10,343 nt of DNA from Candidatus Sivonenia alaskensis PMM_0068 (GTDB lineage Bacteria > Cyanobacteriota > Cyanobacteriia > Gloeobacterales > PMM-0068), in NCBI GenBank assembly GCA_949127685.1, contig CASBPW010000215.1, positions 1 through 10,343 on the forward strand, given 5' to 3'. The notes below the pieces were generated by a model, which was not told the origin of the DNA, made no database searches, and saw only the letters and a list, made by a program, of their open reading frames with translations. Position 1 is the stretch's first letter; each line of letters starts with the position of its first letter. Position numbers and translations under genes: made by a program. Positions 1 through 7,075 of the stretch are shown piece after piece.

Positions 1-2
1 GC

Positions 3-143
3 CCTCGTTGGTTTTGGCGTGATTTGGTTGCCTATCCCATGCTTCTTGGAAGCACAACCGCAAATAGGTTTCCAAACATTATGTTACAAAGCTTTATGAT
101 GAGAGAGCTATCTGTGGGCTTTTACAAAAATGCTACGCCTTGA
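3..143 (+). CDS. 3' end of an unidentified upstream gene (partial)
   Basis: The third forward frame is open from the window edge to a TGA at 141-143. It encodes about 46 residues beginning PRWFWRDLVAYPMLLGS and ending SVGFYKNATP. The composition, with Trp/Arg/Tyr-rich stretches, looks like real protein, but I do not recognise the family and no catalytic motif is visible. If real, its end overlaps the start of the ABC-F gene by 14 bases in a different frame, which would fit co-transcription. The first forward frame is also open, to a TGA at 97-99, and encodes a hydrophobic tail (ALVGFGVIWLPIP), so frame choice is uncertain. Nothing useful is open on the reverse strand here. Confidence 0.35.
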   Translation, partial: PRWFWRDLVAYPMLLGSTTANRFPNIMLQSFMMRELSVGFYKNATP

Positions 144-1806
144 CCGAGTTTCTAAAATCTATGCCACAGGAGAAGTCCTCAAGGATGTTTCTTGGGAAGT
201 CCGCGCCGGAGAAAAAGTTGGTTTAGTGGGCGTGAATGGGGCCGGTAAGTCCACCCAGCTAAAAATTATCTTGGGAGAGGAAGAACCGACTAGTGGTAAA
301 GTTGCTCGTCCCCACAGTCTTAAGGTTGCCTATCTGGCTCAGGAATTTGTCGCCACACCAGGACGGACGGTGAAGCAAGAGCTATGGACTGCCTTTGAAG
401 AGGCTTTAACGGTGCTCAACAAGTTGGAGACCATCAAGCAAGAGCTGGAAGCTGTCCCTACGGATGCCAAGAAACTCGAAAAACTGCTCAAGGATTTGGA
501 TACCTACCAGCGGCGCTTTGAAGCGATGAATGGCTATGCTCTAGACAGCCGCATTGAAAAATTAATGCCGGACCTGGGTTTTGAACCAGGAGATACCCAG
601 CGGGAAGTCACGGAATTTAGCGGTGGCTGGCAAATGCGGATGGGGCTGGGCAAAATTTTGCTTTCTGACCCAGACCTGCTGCTTTTAGATGAACCGACCA
701 ATCACCTTGACTTGGAAACGATTGAGTGGCTAGAAGACTATCTCAAAGAATGTAAGCCCGCTGTCGTGGTTATTTCCCATGACCGGAGATTCCTCGATAA
801 GCTGGTCAATAAAATCATTGAAACGGAGCGTGGGGTCGCCAGTACCTATTTAGGGAATTATTCAGCCTATTTAGCCGAGAAGGAACGGCGCAAAGAGTCC
901 CAATTATCTGCTTTTGAACGTCAGCAAAAAGAATTGGAAAAACAGGAACGTTTTATTGAGCGATTCCGGGCCAGTGCTACCCGTAGTACCCAGGCAAAAA
1001 GTAGGGAAAAGCAGTTAGAGAAAAAAGAAAGAATCGAAGCTCCAATCTCGGATATGCGGGGGCTGAAATTTCGTTTTCCACCGGCTGCGCGTAGCTCCAA
1101 CCAGGTAGTCAAAGTCTCAGATCTCACCTTGGAATTTAATGACAATCCGCTCTTTATCGGCGCAGAACTGATCGTTGAACGAGGAGATCGGATTGCGCTG
1201 TTAGGACCGAATGGCTGTGGCAAATCAACCTTCTTGCGATTCATGGTCGGGACCCAAAAAGCCTTAGAGGGAGAAGTGAGCTTTGGTCACAATGTCCAGC
1301 TAGGTTATTTTGCACAGCATCAAGCCGAAGCTTTGCCTCTAGACCGATCGGTGTTAGAAACCCTGAGAGATTCTGCACCCAATGCCCCCGATGGAGAATT
1401 GCGGGGATTAGCCGGACGCTTCTTATTCACGGGTGATGGCGTCTTTAAAAAGGTGCGGGCGCTGAGTGGCGGTGAAAAATCTCGTCTTGCCTTGGCTCGT
1501 CTACTGTTAGAACCCGCTAATTTTCTACCCCTAGATGAGCCTACCAACCACCTGGATATTCCGGCGAAGGAAACGCTCGAAGAGGCGCTTTTTGCCTATG
1601 AAGGTACGGCTGTTATTGTTTCCCATGACCGTTACTTTATTCAGCGTGTTGCCAATAAGATTGTGGAAATTGTGAATGGGGAATTTGTAGTTTATTTAGG
1701 TGGTTATGACTACTATCTAGAGAAAAAGGCAACCCAGAAAGAGTCTTCTAATACCTTTGCTTTGGAACTAGCCTATCAAAAAGATCAGGAATTAGCAGGT
1801 CGTTAG
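130..1806 (+). CDS. ABC-F family ATP-binding protein (Uup/YdiF-like translation factor)
   Basis: This is a soluble tandem ABC ATPase of the ABC-F class, whose members bind the ribosomal E site and help stalled or antibiotic-blocked ribosomes rather than transport solutes. It has 558 residues and no membrane segment. Domain 1 has Walker A GVNGAGKST (34-42), signature SGGWQMR (164-170), Walker B LLLLDEPTNHLD (183-194) and H-loop His217. A charged linker follows at about 245-330, matching the ABC-F P-site-tRNA interaction motif. Domain 2 has Walker A GPNGCGKST (359-367), signature LSGGEKSRLALAR (445-457), Walker B ending DEPTNHLD (469-476) and H-loop His499. The second Walker B strand reads NFLPLDEP: Pro467 stands where ABC-F proteins normally have a hydrophobic residue. 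No long C-terminal domain of the E. coli Uup kind is present. The exact subfamily is uncertain. No strong Shine-Dalgarno precedes the ATG, which may be read by coupling to the overlapping upstream frame. Confidence 0.95.
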   Translation: MLRLDRVSKIYATGEVLKDVSWEVRAGEKVGLVGVNGAGKSTQLKIILGEEEPTSGKVARPHSLKVAYLAQEFVATPGRTVKQELWTAFEEALTVLNKLETIKQELEAVPTDAKKLEKLLKDLDTYQRRFEAMNGYALDSRIEKLMPDLGFEPGDTQREVTEFSGGWQMRMGLGKILLSDPDLLLLDEPTNHLDLETIEWLEDYLKECKPAVVVISHDRRFLDKLVNKIIETERGVASTYLGNYSAYLAEKERRKESQLSAFERQQKELEKQERFIERFRASATRSTQAKSREKQLEKKERIEAPISDMRGLKFRFPPAARSSNQVVKVSDLTLEFNDNPLFIGAELIVERGDRIALLGPNGCGKSTFLRFMVGTQKALEGEVSFGHNVQLGYFAQHQAEALPLDRSVLETLRDSAPNAPDGELRGLAGRFLFTGDGVFKKVRALSGGEKSRLALARLLLEPANFLPLDEPTNHLDIPAKETLEEALFAYEGTAVIVSHDRYFIQRVANKIVEIVNGEFVVYLGGYDYYLEKKATQKESSNTFALELAYQKDQELAGR

Positions 1807-1810
1807 GATG

Positions 1811-1879
1811 CCCCCCTGACCCCCCTTAGACGCACGAAGTGCGGCTGTTGCACACGGCCTATGGCCTACTCGAAGAGTA
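1811..1879. repeat. cluster of short hairpins, possible dispersed palindromic repeat
   Basis: Just after the ABC-F stop there are two runs of six C separated by TGA (1811-1816 and 1820-1825). Three tiny perfect hairpins follow: CGCAC-GAA-GTGCG (1831-1843), GGCC-TAT-GGCC (1856-1866) and TACTC-GAA-GAGTA (1867-1879). Two of them share a GAA loop with a five-base stem. The density of palindromes resembles small intergenic repeat elements found in many copies in cyanobacterial genomes. Whether this one is repeated cannot be seen from one window. It may also help end ABC-F transcription. Confidence 0.4.
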
Positions 1880-1891
1880 TTGGCGGGGCAC

Positions 1892-1920
1892 AAAAAAGAG
1901 GCCCCCAAACGGGAGCCCCC
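1892..1920 (-). terminator. rho-independent terminator of the porin gene, possibly bidirectional
   Basis: On the minus strand, 26 bases after the porin stop, GGCTCCC (1917-1911) pairs with GGGGGCC (1906-1900) around a GTTT loop. The stem is seven pairs with one U-G wobble, and TCTTTTTT (1899-1892) follows. This is a classical terminator. On the plus strand the same stem carries one C-A mismatch and is followed by CCCTTTTAT, so it could also weakly end the convergent ABC-F transcript. Confidence 0.75.
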
Positions 1921-1945
1921 TTTTATATCTATGTCTTAGAAAGAC

Positions 1946-3715
1946 TTAGAAGTTAAACACAGCCCGTAAGGTTCCCAGCGTGATCGTGGAGTTACCAGAG
2001 ATGTTGTTGGGCGAGGTGATCACTTGGATATCAGGAGTAACGGTGATCCGGTCGTTCAACCTGAAGTTGTAGTACAACTCGTAGTCGAGCTCGGTTCCGC
2101 TGGCAAAGTTAGTAGCACGAATAGGCTGAGCTACTGACAAACCGAGCTGGTTGCCGATTCCAAACAAATCACCGACCGAAATACCAGCCTGCCAGGTGGT
2201 CAGAGTGAAGTTACCAATTTGATATTGTCCACCATTAGGAGCGGTCGCAACAGGGTTATTAGCAGTTCCTGTACCGTAACGGCCAAAGAGACCAAAGGCA
2301 CCACCGAGAGCCCATTCAGCGTTCACCCCGAAGGTATTGGTCTGGCTGGGACCAAAAGCATTCGGTGGGGCGAATTGTGTCGCGGCTTGTTGTGTGGAGA
2401 ATCCGCTGTACTGGAGCTTAAGCTTGGCCTCCGGCACAATACGCCATTCCAATTCAGCAGCATAAAGGGAGTTTGAACCAGTCAAACCGCCAAAGCCCTG
2501 ACCGTTAGAATTACCACCTTGGCCAGCGATATAAACACCACGCAGGCTCAGAATACCAAAGTTCCAATCAAACCCTGCCCCAGGACCATTAGCAATGAAA
2601 GTGATCAACGGGTTGTTGAGCATTAGGCCGTTCGAGAAGTCCACTTCTTCGTTGTTAGCAAAGGAGTTGGTATCGATAATCTCGTAGATGTCGATACGGG
2701 GGCCGACGAAAATTCGTAAGTTCTCTGAGAACAGAGGGGTGGTGTAACGAACCTTGTCGAAGCTAACGGTAGCATTACCGTTTGTATTAACAGGGGTAGT
2801 GGATTGATCAAAACTTGTAGTACCAGTTTGACCGCCTGCATAAAACGCAGTACCCAAATTGGATGCGATACCAGGGAAGGTTCCAGAGATATCTTGACCG
2901 GTTACGCCGCGCATACGAACCAACAGTTCATCATTGCCGGTGAAGCTAGAACGGAAGTTCAGCGTGGTACGACCGATGAAGGTCGTGTTGGCTCCGGTAC
3001 CATCTACCGAGGGTCCAACAAATAATTGGTCAGTGCCTAAATTACTAGGGTCGCCAAAAACAGCTAGATTGTTGCCAAAGACAGCTGGGTTATAGCCTAA
3101 AACGCTAGTAGAAACAGTTTGACCTGCAGCATTTGTAACGAGATTAGGACTCGTAATGACGCCACCACCGGTGCCACCGCCCTGAACAGCCATGACCACA
3201 GAACCATCCAACTTGGTGGTGGTGGAGAACTGGTTAGCTTCCAATTCTTTGGTCCTAGCTTCTAGAGAATCGACACGACCACGGAGGACAGCCAACTCAT
3301 TTTTGAACTCTTCTTGCAAACGCTGAAGGGCAGCCAAGTCTTCCTTGGTCGCCAGGGGTGCTACAGCCGCTGCGATTTGTTCACCAATTTTGTCCAAGCA
3401 AGCGTTCAAACCAGCGGCGAACTCATAACGGCTTAGCGGACGGTTACCCAAGTATTTCTTGTTGGGGTAGCCTTCGATACAACCGTAGCGCTCAACCAGA
3501 GATTTCAGCGCTTGGAAAGCCCAACTATTTGGGTCTACGTCCGTCAATTCAGAAACAGAGGAAACTTGAGAAACAGAATCAGCTCCCAAGCCCTTGGAAT
3601 ACTGGTCGATTACCGTGGAATCGCTTGAGGCGGCGTTGCCTTCAGCGAAAGCACTAGGAACCAGAGATAGGCTGAGCGTTGCTGCCAAAGCTCCCATCAA
3701 TACAAATTTTTTCAT
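1946..3715 (-). CDS. SLH-domain outer-membrane porin (cyanobacterial OprB/iron uptake porin family)
   Basis: This is a 589-residue outer-membrane channel of the kind abundant in cyanobacteria (relatives include SomA/SomB and Slr1841), thought to pass small solutes and inorganic ions. A signal peptide is clear: MKK, a hydrophobic core, then an AFA cleavage motif near residue 24. One SLH domain spans about 57-112 (DVDPNSWAFQALKSL, then LSRYEFAAGLNACLDKI); in this family it tethers the barrel to peptidoglycan. It has two cysteines (79, 106). A heptad-rich coiled coil follows (about 123-163). A long Gly/Asn/Thr-rich region with alternating hydrophobic residues then forms the predicted beta barrel, ending in Phe589, the usual terminal aromatic for barrel assembly. 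The start is set by GAGGAG (3726-3721) five bases before the ATG. It lies downstream of murC-murB on the same strand with a 131-base gap. Substrate specificity cannot be read from sequence, so the iron-uptake label is a family name only. Confidence 0.93.
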   Translation of the reverse strand: MKKFVLMGALAATLSLSLVPSAFAEGNAASSDSTVIDQYSKGLGADSVSQVSSVSELTDVDPNSWAFQALKSLVERYGCIEGYPNKKYLGNRPLSRYEFAAGLNACLDKIGEQIAAAVAPLATKEDLAALQRLQEEFKNELAVLRGRVDSLEARTKELEANQFSTTTKLDGSVVMAVQGGGTGGGVITSPNLVTNAAGQTVSTSVLGYNPAVFGNNLAVFGDPSNLGTDQLFVGPSVDGTGANTTFIGRTTLNFRSSFTGNDELLVRMRGVTGQDISGTFPGIASNLGTAFYAGGQTGTTSFDQSTTPVNTNGNATVSFDKVRYTTPLFSENLRIFVGPRIDIYEIIDTNSFANNEEVDFSNGLMLNNPLITFIANGPGAGFDWNFGILSLRGVYIAGQGGNSNGQGFGGLTGSNSLYAAELEWRIVPEAKLKLQYSGFSTQQAATQFAPPNAFGPSQTNTFGVNAEWALGGAFGLFGRYGTGTANNPVATAPNGGQYQIGNFTLTTWQAGISVGDLFGIGNQLGLSVAQPIRATNFASGTELDYELYYNFRLNDRITVTPDIQVITSPNNISGNSTITLGTLRAVFNF

Positions 3716-3751
3716 TTGGACTCCTCACTCACTACTTAACTTAAGAAACAG

Positions 3752-3779
3752 AGTGTATTCACTGTTTTCTTCCCTACAA
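3752..3779 (-). promoter_or_regulatory. candidate porin promoter
   Basis: On the minus strand TTGTAG (3779-3774) and TACACT (3757-3752) are separated by 16 bases. Transcription would start about 30 bases before the porin ATG and include its GAGGAG ribosome site. Matches to the consensus boxes are partial (3/6 and 4/6). The -10 box lies inside a small inverted repeat, AGTG-TATT-CACT (3752-3763), flanked by AAACA and GTTTT, which could be an operator or chance. Confidence 0.3.
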
Positions 3780-3846
3780 ATTTAACCTATCAACGATTTT
3801 AGAGCAAGCCCACCCAAGACTTATTTGGAACTCTCTAGGGCTAAAA

Positions 3847-4773
3847 TCAGTGCTCAGGCAGCCATAGATTGGTTATGCCAGTAAATTCACCTAGAAGCTT
3901 TACTTCTGGCTGCAGCGGAGCTTGCCAGCGTTCCCAAACTTTTTCCTGAACGTACTGCATCAAGTCAATAATATCCTGTGCCGTGGCCCCTTCTCGGTTT
4001 AAAAAGAAGTTTGCATGAAGTTCAGAAACTTCTACTCCGCCGATGCGGGTTCCCTTGAGTCCGGTGTGTTCGATCAACCAGCCCGCCCCATGGGGTTTAG
4101 GGTTGCGGAAAACACTGCCACAGGTAGGAAAACCAGCGGGCTGTGTTGTTTTTCGGTAATGGTTACAGCGTTCTACATGAGCCTCACATACTTTAGGGTC
4201 TTGCCCTGCGGCCAAATGCAGGGTCGCCTCCAAGACCACATAGTCCACCTTCGTTTGGAGAGAAGAGGTTCGGTAACTATAGGCCAGGTCTTCCGCTGCC
4301 CAAGTCTCTATAGTTCCCTCAGGCGTCATCACCTGGATGCTGACCACGGATTTGGACATGTCTTGCCCATGCGCACCACAGTTCATCACGACACCACCGC
4401 CGACAGAGCCTGGAATACCTACCGCCCATTCCATACCTCCTAGTCCAAGACGGGCAGTTTTCATGGCGAGTTTGGCCAGGGAAACTCCAGCCGCCACCCG
4501 CACTAGATCTCCTTCAACTTCCACATGTTGGAGAGAGCGCAAGCATATGACCAATCCAGGGATGCCCTGGTCGCTAACCAAGACATTACTGCCGAAGCCG
4601 AGCCAAGTGACGGGCAGGTTGTTTTCTTTGGCCCAGCCCAAAGCAGATTGGAGTTCTGGGATACTTTTAGGCTGAATAAACCATTGGGCTGGCCCGCCTA
4701 CTTGATAAGCCGTAAACGGGGCGAGTATTACAGAAGGTTGAATAGTCGCAAGAGAGGGAGCCAACATCATCAT
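3847..4773 (-). CDS. murB: UDP-N-acetylenolpyruvoylglucosamine reductase MurB
   Basis: MurB is the cytoplasmic FAD enzyme that uses NADPH to reduce UDP-GlcNAc-enolpyruvate to UDP-MurNAc, the second committed step of peptidoglycan synthesis. The 308-residue protein shows the FAD-binding motifs YQVGGPAQWF (23-32), LGFGSNVLVSD (58-68), GIPGSVGGGVVMNCGAHG (119-136) and YSYRTS (165-170). The catalytic-acid motif CGSVFRNP follows, with Ser220, then AGWLIE (230-235), HANFFLN (253-259) and the C-terminal PEVKLLGE (289-296) carrying the conserved glutamate. The compact length and the segment after AGWLIE fit the shorter type II MurB group. The ATG overlaps the murC TAA by one base (TAATG), so translation is probably coupled. 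Three consecutive ATG codons (4773-4765) leave the exact first Met undecided, as no clear ribosome site is present. No strong terminator follows, so transcripts may run toward the porin gene. Confidence 0.96.
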   Translation of the reverse strand: MMMLAPSLATIQPSVILAPFTAYQVGGPAQWFIQPKSIPELQSALGWAKENNLPVTWLGFGSNVLVSDQGIPGLVICLRSLQHVEVEGDLVRVAAGVSLAKLAMKTARLGLGGMEWAVGIPGSVGGGVVMNCGAHGQDMSKSVVSIQVMTPEGTIETWAAEDLAYSYRTSSLQTKVDYVVLEATLHLAAGQDPKVCEAHVERCNHYRKTTQPAGFPTCGSVFRNPKPHGAGWLIEHTGLKGTRIGGVEVSELHANFFLNREGATAQDIIDLMQYVQEKVWERWQAPLQPEVKLLGEFTGITNLWLPEH

Positions 4774-6224
4774 TACGTCCGCATAGTTTCGGGAGCCCGT
4801 TCGCTGTGTCCTTCTTGTCCGTTCGCTGATTCTTTCAGACTGACGGGGGCGAGTTGGAGAATTTCTGTAATCACTTTATTGATGTTACCGGCCCCCAGAA
4901 ATACGGCCATGTCGCTTGGACATAGATGGAGCTGCAACCATTGGGACAGATCGCCTAGGCTGGGACAATAGTGAACCTTAGGGTGGTGCTGACGGACTGC
5001 ATCGGCAACATGACTACCATCGATGCCTGAATAGGCTTCTCCTGCACTATAGATATCGGTGAGAACGACTACATCTGCATCTTGAAAGGCTGTACTAAAT
5101 TCTTTGAGCAGTGCTTTGGTGCGGGTGTATCGATGGGGTTGGAAAATAGCAACTACCCGATGATTGGGGTGAAGTTTGGCGGTAGCCAAGGTGGCCCGGA
5201 TTTCACTAGGATGATGGGCATAGTCGTCGATAAAGACCACACCATCCCGTACTCCGCGCTCTTGGAAACGACGTTGTGCCCCCCGAAACCGTTTAAGGGA
5301 TTGGGCAATGACAGAGAAAGGTAATCCTAATCTACGGGCTACGGCGATTACGGATAGGGCATTGCTGAGATTATGACGACCTAAGACGCGTAATTCAAGC
5401 GTTCCCAAGATTTCTTCTCCTTCCCAGATGCGTGCCCGCGTGCATTCAGCCCCATAGCGGACTTCATCTGCTCGATACTGGGCCAAAGGATGGTTATCTA
5501 GGCTATACCCCGTCCAAGGGACCGGACTGGAGGGGACCAAGCGTTCGGCAATGTTAGGGTCATCTAAACAGGCAATCCAGTGCTTGCTCTGTGCAATAAA
5601 TTGATGAAAGGTATCGACGATATCATCAATACCCGCATAGTGGTCTAGATGGTCCGCTTCAACATTGGTTACAACAGCAATTTCAGGATGGAAGTGCAGC
5701 AAAGAGCGGTCTGATTCATCTACTTCTGCGACCAGATATTCTCCACTTCCTGCTTTGGCATTGCCCCCTAGCGAATCCACTTGTGCCCCAATCACCACCA
5801 TGGGGTCCAAGTCAGCATCACAAAGTAGGGAACCGATCATACTAGTGGTAGTGGTCTTGCCATGAGTTCCAGATATGCCAATCAATTTTTTGGAAATGGC
5901 TAAGGCTGCTAAGACTTGAGCCCGATGGAGGACTTCAATTCCTAGCGCCCGAGAACGCATCAATTCGGGATCGCTCTCTGCGATGGCCGTGGAGTAGACC
6001 ACCTGATCGACTCCCTCTACCAGATCGGGGCGATGGCCATAATGGATAGATACCCCATTGTGGCTAAGCTTTTCTGTCTGGGGGTTGGGCTGTATGTCAG
6101 AGCCAGAGACCTTATGCCCTCCTTTCGCTAGGAGGTAGGCCAGACCAGACATTCCAATGCCCCCAATCCCAATAAAGTGAATGGAATGCTTCAGGACCGG
6201 GCTGAATTGGGTTTGGGTGGTCAT
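4773..6224 (-). CDS. murC: UDP-N-acetylmuramate--L-alanine ligase MurC
   Basis: MurC adds L-alanine to UDP-MurNAc with ATP hydrolysis in the cytoplasm, using the product of MurB encoded just downstream. The 483-residue length is normal for the Mur ligase family. Visible motifs are the N-terminal nucleotide-binding glycine loop FIGIGGIGMSGLAYLL (17-32), P-loop GTHGKTTTT (119-127), EVDESD (167-172), NVEADHLDHY (187-196), RHNLSNAL (283-290), RRFQERG (318-324), DDYAHHPSEI (333-342) and FQPHRYTRT (361-369). This is the MurC pattern rather than MurD, E or F. A TGA lies in frame two codons upstream of the ATG, so no longer ATG start exists. The only purine-rich site, GAGG, sits one base before the ATG, too close to be a good ribosome site. 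The gene is first of the murC-murB pair and is divergent from the yqeK-type gene across 194 bases. Confidence 0.97.
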   Translation of the reverse strand: MTTQTQFSPVLKHSIHFIGIGGIGMSGLAYLLAKGGHKVSGSDIQPNPQTEKLSHNGVSIHYGHRPDLVEGVDQVVYSTAIAESDPELMRSRALGIEVLHRAQVLAALAISKKLIGISGTHGKTTTTSMIGSLLCDADLDPMVVIGAQVDSLGGNAKAGSGEYLVAEVDESDRSLLHFHPEIAVVTNVEADHLDHYAGIDDIVDTFHQFIAQSKHWIACLDDPNIAERLVPSSPVPWTGYSLDNHPLAQYRADEVRYGAECTRARIWEGEEILGTLELRVLGRHNLSNALSVIAVARRLGLPFSVIAQSLKRFRGAQRRFQERGVRDGVVFIDDYAHHPSEIRATLATAKLHPNHRVVAIFQPHRYTRTKALLKEFSTAFQDADVVVLTDIYSAGEAYSGIDGSHVADAVRQHHPKVHYCPSLGDLSQWLQLHLCPSDMAVFLGAGNINKVITEILQLAPVSLKESANGQEGHSERAPETMRT

Positions 6225-6267
6225 TCCTCAACACCATATATGGGGGACTAGCGAAGGGACCCTATTG

Positions 6268-6340
6268 GTACTCTATGGAGTGAACAAACAGGGAAAAATG
6301 GTTAGAAGCTCACAGGTGGTAGCTCCTTCACCGAGAGTAC
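6268..6340. repeat. discontinuous inverted repeat in the divergent murC/yqeK gap
   Basis: GTACTCT (6268-6274) and GTGAA (6280-6284) are mirrored in order by TTCAC (6327-6331) and AGAGTAC (6334-6340). An RNA from either strand could form a seven-pair stem, a small internal loop (five bases against two) and a five-pair stem. On the plus strand a G-U and a U-A pair would extend the outer stem (6266-6267 with 6341-6342). The gap 6225-6418 otherwise shows a ten-base palindrome CCATATATGG (6234-6243) but no gene. The repeat could be a leader structure or chance. Confidence 0.35.
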
Positions 6341-6386
6341 TATACCGCACCATTCAGCGTATTCAGTAGTTTTCAAATAGTTCTTT

Positions 6387-6400
6387 TACTATAGGTAGTA
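6387..6400 (+). promoter_or_regulatory. short inverted repeat with a possible -10 box upstream of the yqeK-type gene
   Basis: TACTA (6387-6391), TAGG, then TAGTA (6396-6400) form a perfect five-base inverted repeat 19 bases before the start codon at 6419. TACTAT (6387-6392) could act as a -10 box, but no good -35 box stands 16-18 bases upstream. The gene also lacks a visible ribosome site, so a very short leader is conceivable. This is weak evidence. Confidence 0.2.
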
Positions 6401-6418
6401 TCCCTGGTTATTAATGCT

Positions 6419-7039
6419 ATGCCCGAGCCCCAAATATCGCGCTCTCAAAATCCACATGCGTCTCATGTTCTTACCTGGTTGGAAGCCCACGTTTCACCCA
6501 AGCGACTGGATCACATCCTGGGGGTAGAGAAGACGGCCCATGCCTTGGCGCTCCACTATCGGGAAGATGCCCAAAAGGCTGCTTGGGCAGGTTTACTCCA
6601 TGATTTGGCCAAACATTTTCCCCCACGAAAATTGCTGGCAGAAGCTCAACGTTTTGGGCTCATCGTAGACCCTGTATGTCAAAAAAATCCTCACTTGCTC
6701 CATGCTGATATTGGAGCTGCGCTAGCCCAAGAGCTTTTTGGAGAGCGGGACGCCCAAGTCCTGCAGGCTATCGCTAACCACACCTTAGGCAATCCAGAGA
6801 TGGACCGCTTGAGCCAGATTCTCTATCTGGCTGATTGGATCGAACCGATGCGGAAAGGACCGGATGTCGACCACGTGCGTACGCTAGCCTGGGATAATTT
6901 GGAAGAAGCTACGATGCTAGGTTGTTTCTATGTCTTAGAAGACTTAAGCAAAAATGGACAACCCGTCCATCCGCGCACCCAATGTACCTATGACTGGCTT
7001 GCACAGAAGCTGAGCCTGTGCGAGCCAGAGAAGTCCTAA
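6419..7039 (+). CDS. yqeK: HD-domain phosphohydrolase, YqeK-type (Ap4A hydrolase family)
   Basis: YqeK proteins are metal-dependent cytoplasmic HD-domain hydrolases that split diadenosine tetraphosphate symmetrically into two ADP. This 206-residue protein is the usual size. The HD ligand pattern is complete: His32 in RLDHILGVEKTA, the HD pair His61-Asp62 in LLHDLAKHF, His95 in HLLHADIGAA, His121 in ANHTLG and Asp139 in LADWIEP. About 15 residues precede the conserved fold. The gene sits 36 bases before rsfS, a pairing also seen in Firmicutes, where nadD usually comes first. Here the upstream neighbour is a divergent murC, so nadD is not adjacent. No clear ribosome site precedes the ATG at 6419, and start choice rests on being the first Met with a sensible length. 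The family is clear; Ap4A as the substrate is inferred from characterised YqeK enzymes. Confidence 0.85.
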   Translation: MPEPQISRSQNPHASHVLTWLEAHVSPKRLDHILGVEKTAHALALHYREDAQKAAWAGLLHDLAKHFPPRKLLAEAQRFGLIVDPVCQKNPHLLHADIGAALAQELFGERDAQVLQAIANHTLGNPEMDRLSQILYLADWIEPMRKGPDVDHVRTLAWDNLEEATMLGCFYVLEDLSKNGQPVHPRTQCTYDWLAQKLSLCEPEKS

Positions 7040-7057
7040 AAAGTCCAAAACACCTAT

Positions 7058-7063
7058 GGAGGA
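7058..7063 (+). promoter_or_regulatory. ribosome binding site supporting the rsfS TTG start
   Basis: GGAGGA is the best Shine-Dalgarno match in the operon and lies 12 bases before TTG 7076. No in-frame ATG or GTG exists between the preceding gene's stop (7037-7039) and the conserved start of RsfS. The ATG at 7056 is out of play because it meets a TAA after three more codons. The spacing is longer than ideal. Confidence 0.6.
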
Positions 7064-7075
7064 ACCCTAAATCCT

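Noticed and set aside
3770..3846. Terminator between murB and the porin gene
   Set aside because: Only an imperfect, widely spaced TTTTAG/CTAAAA pairing is present on the minus strand, with no compact GC stem followed by a T run.
4015..4443. Forward-strand open frame of 142 codons inside murB
   Set aside because: MurB motifs run without a break through the whole stretch on the minus strand, and the forward product has no family resemblance.
4525..4971. Forward-strand open frame of 148 codons across the murB/murC junction
   Set aside because: Both Mur proteins are complete here, and the forward translation is an Arg/Ser-rich shadow.
6234..6243. Palindrome CCATATATGG as a murC operator
   Set aside because: A single ten-base AT-centred palindrome just before the start codon is weak evidence, and no second copy or known consensus was recognised.
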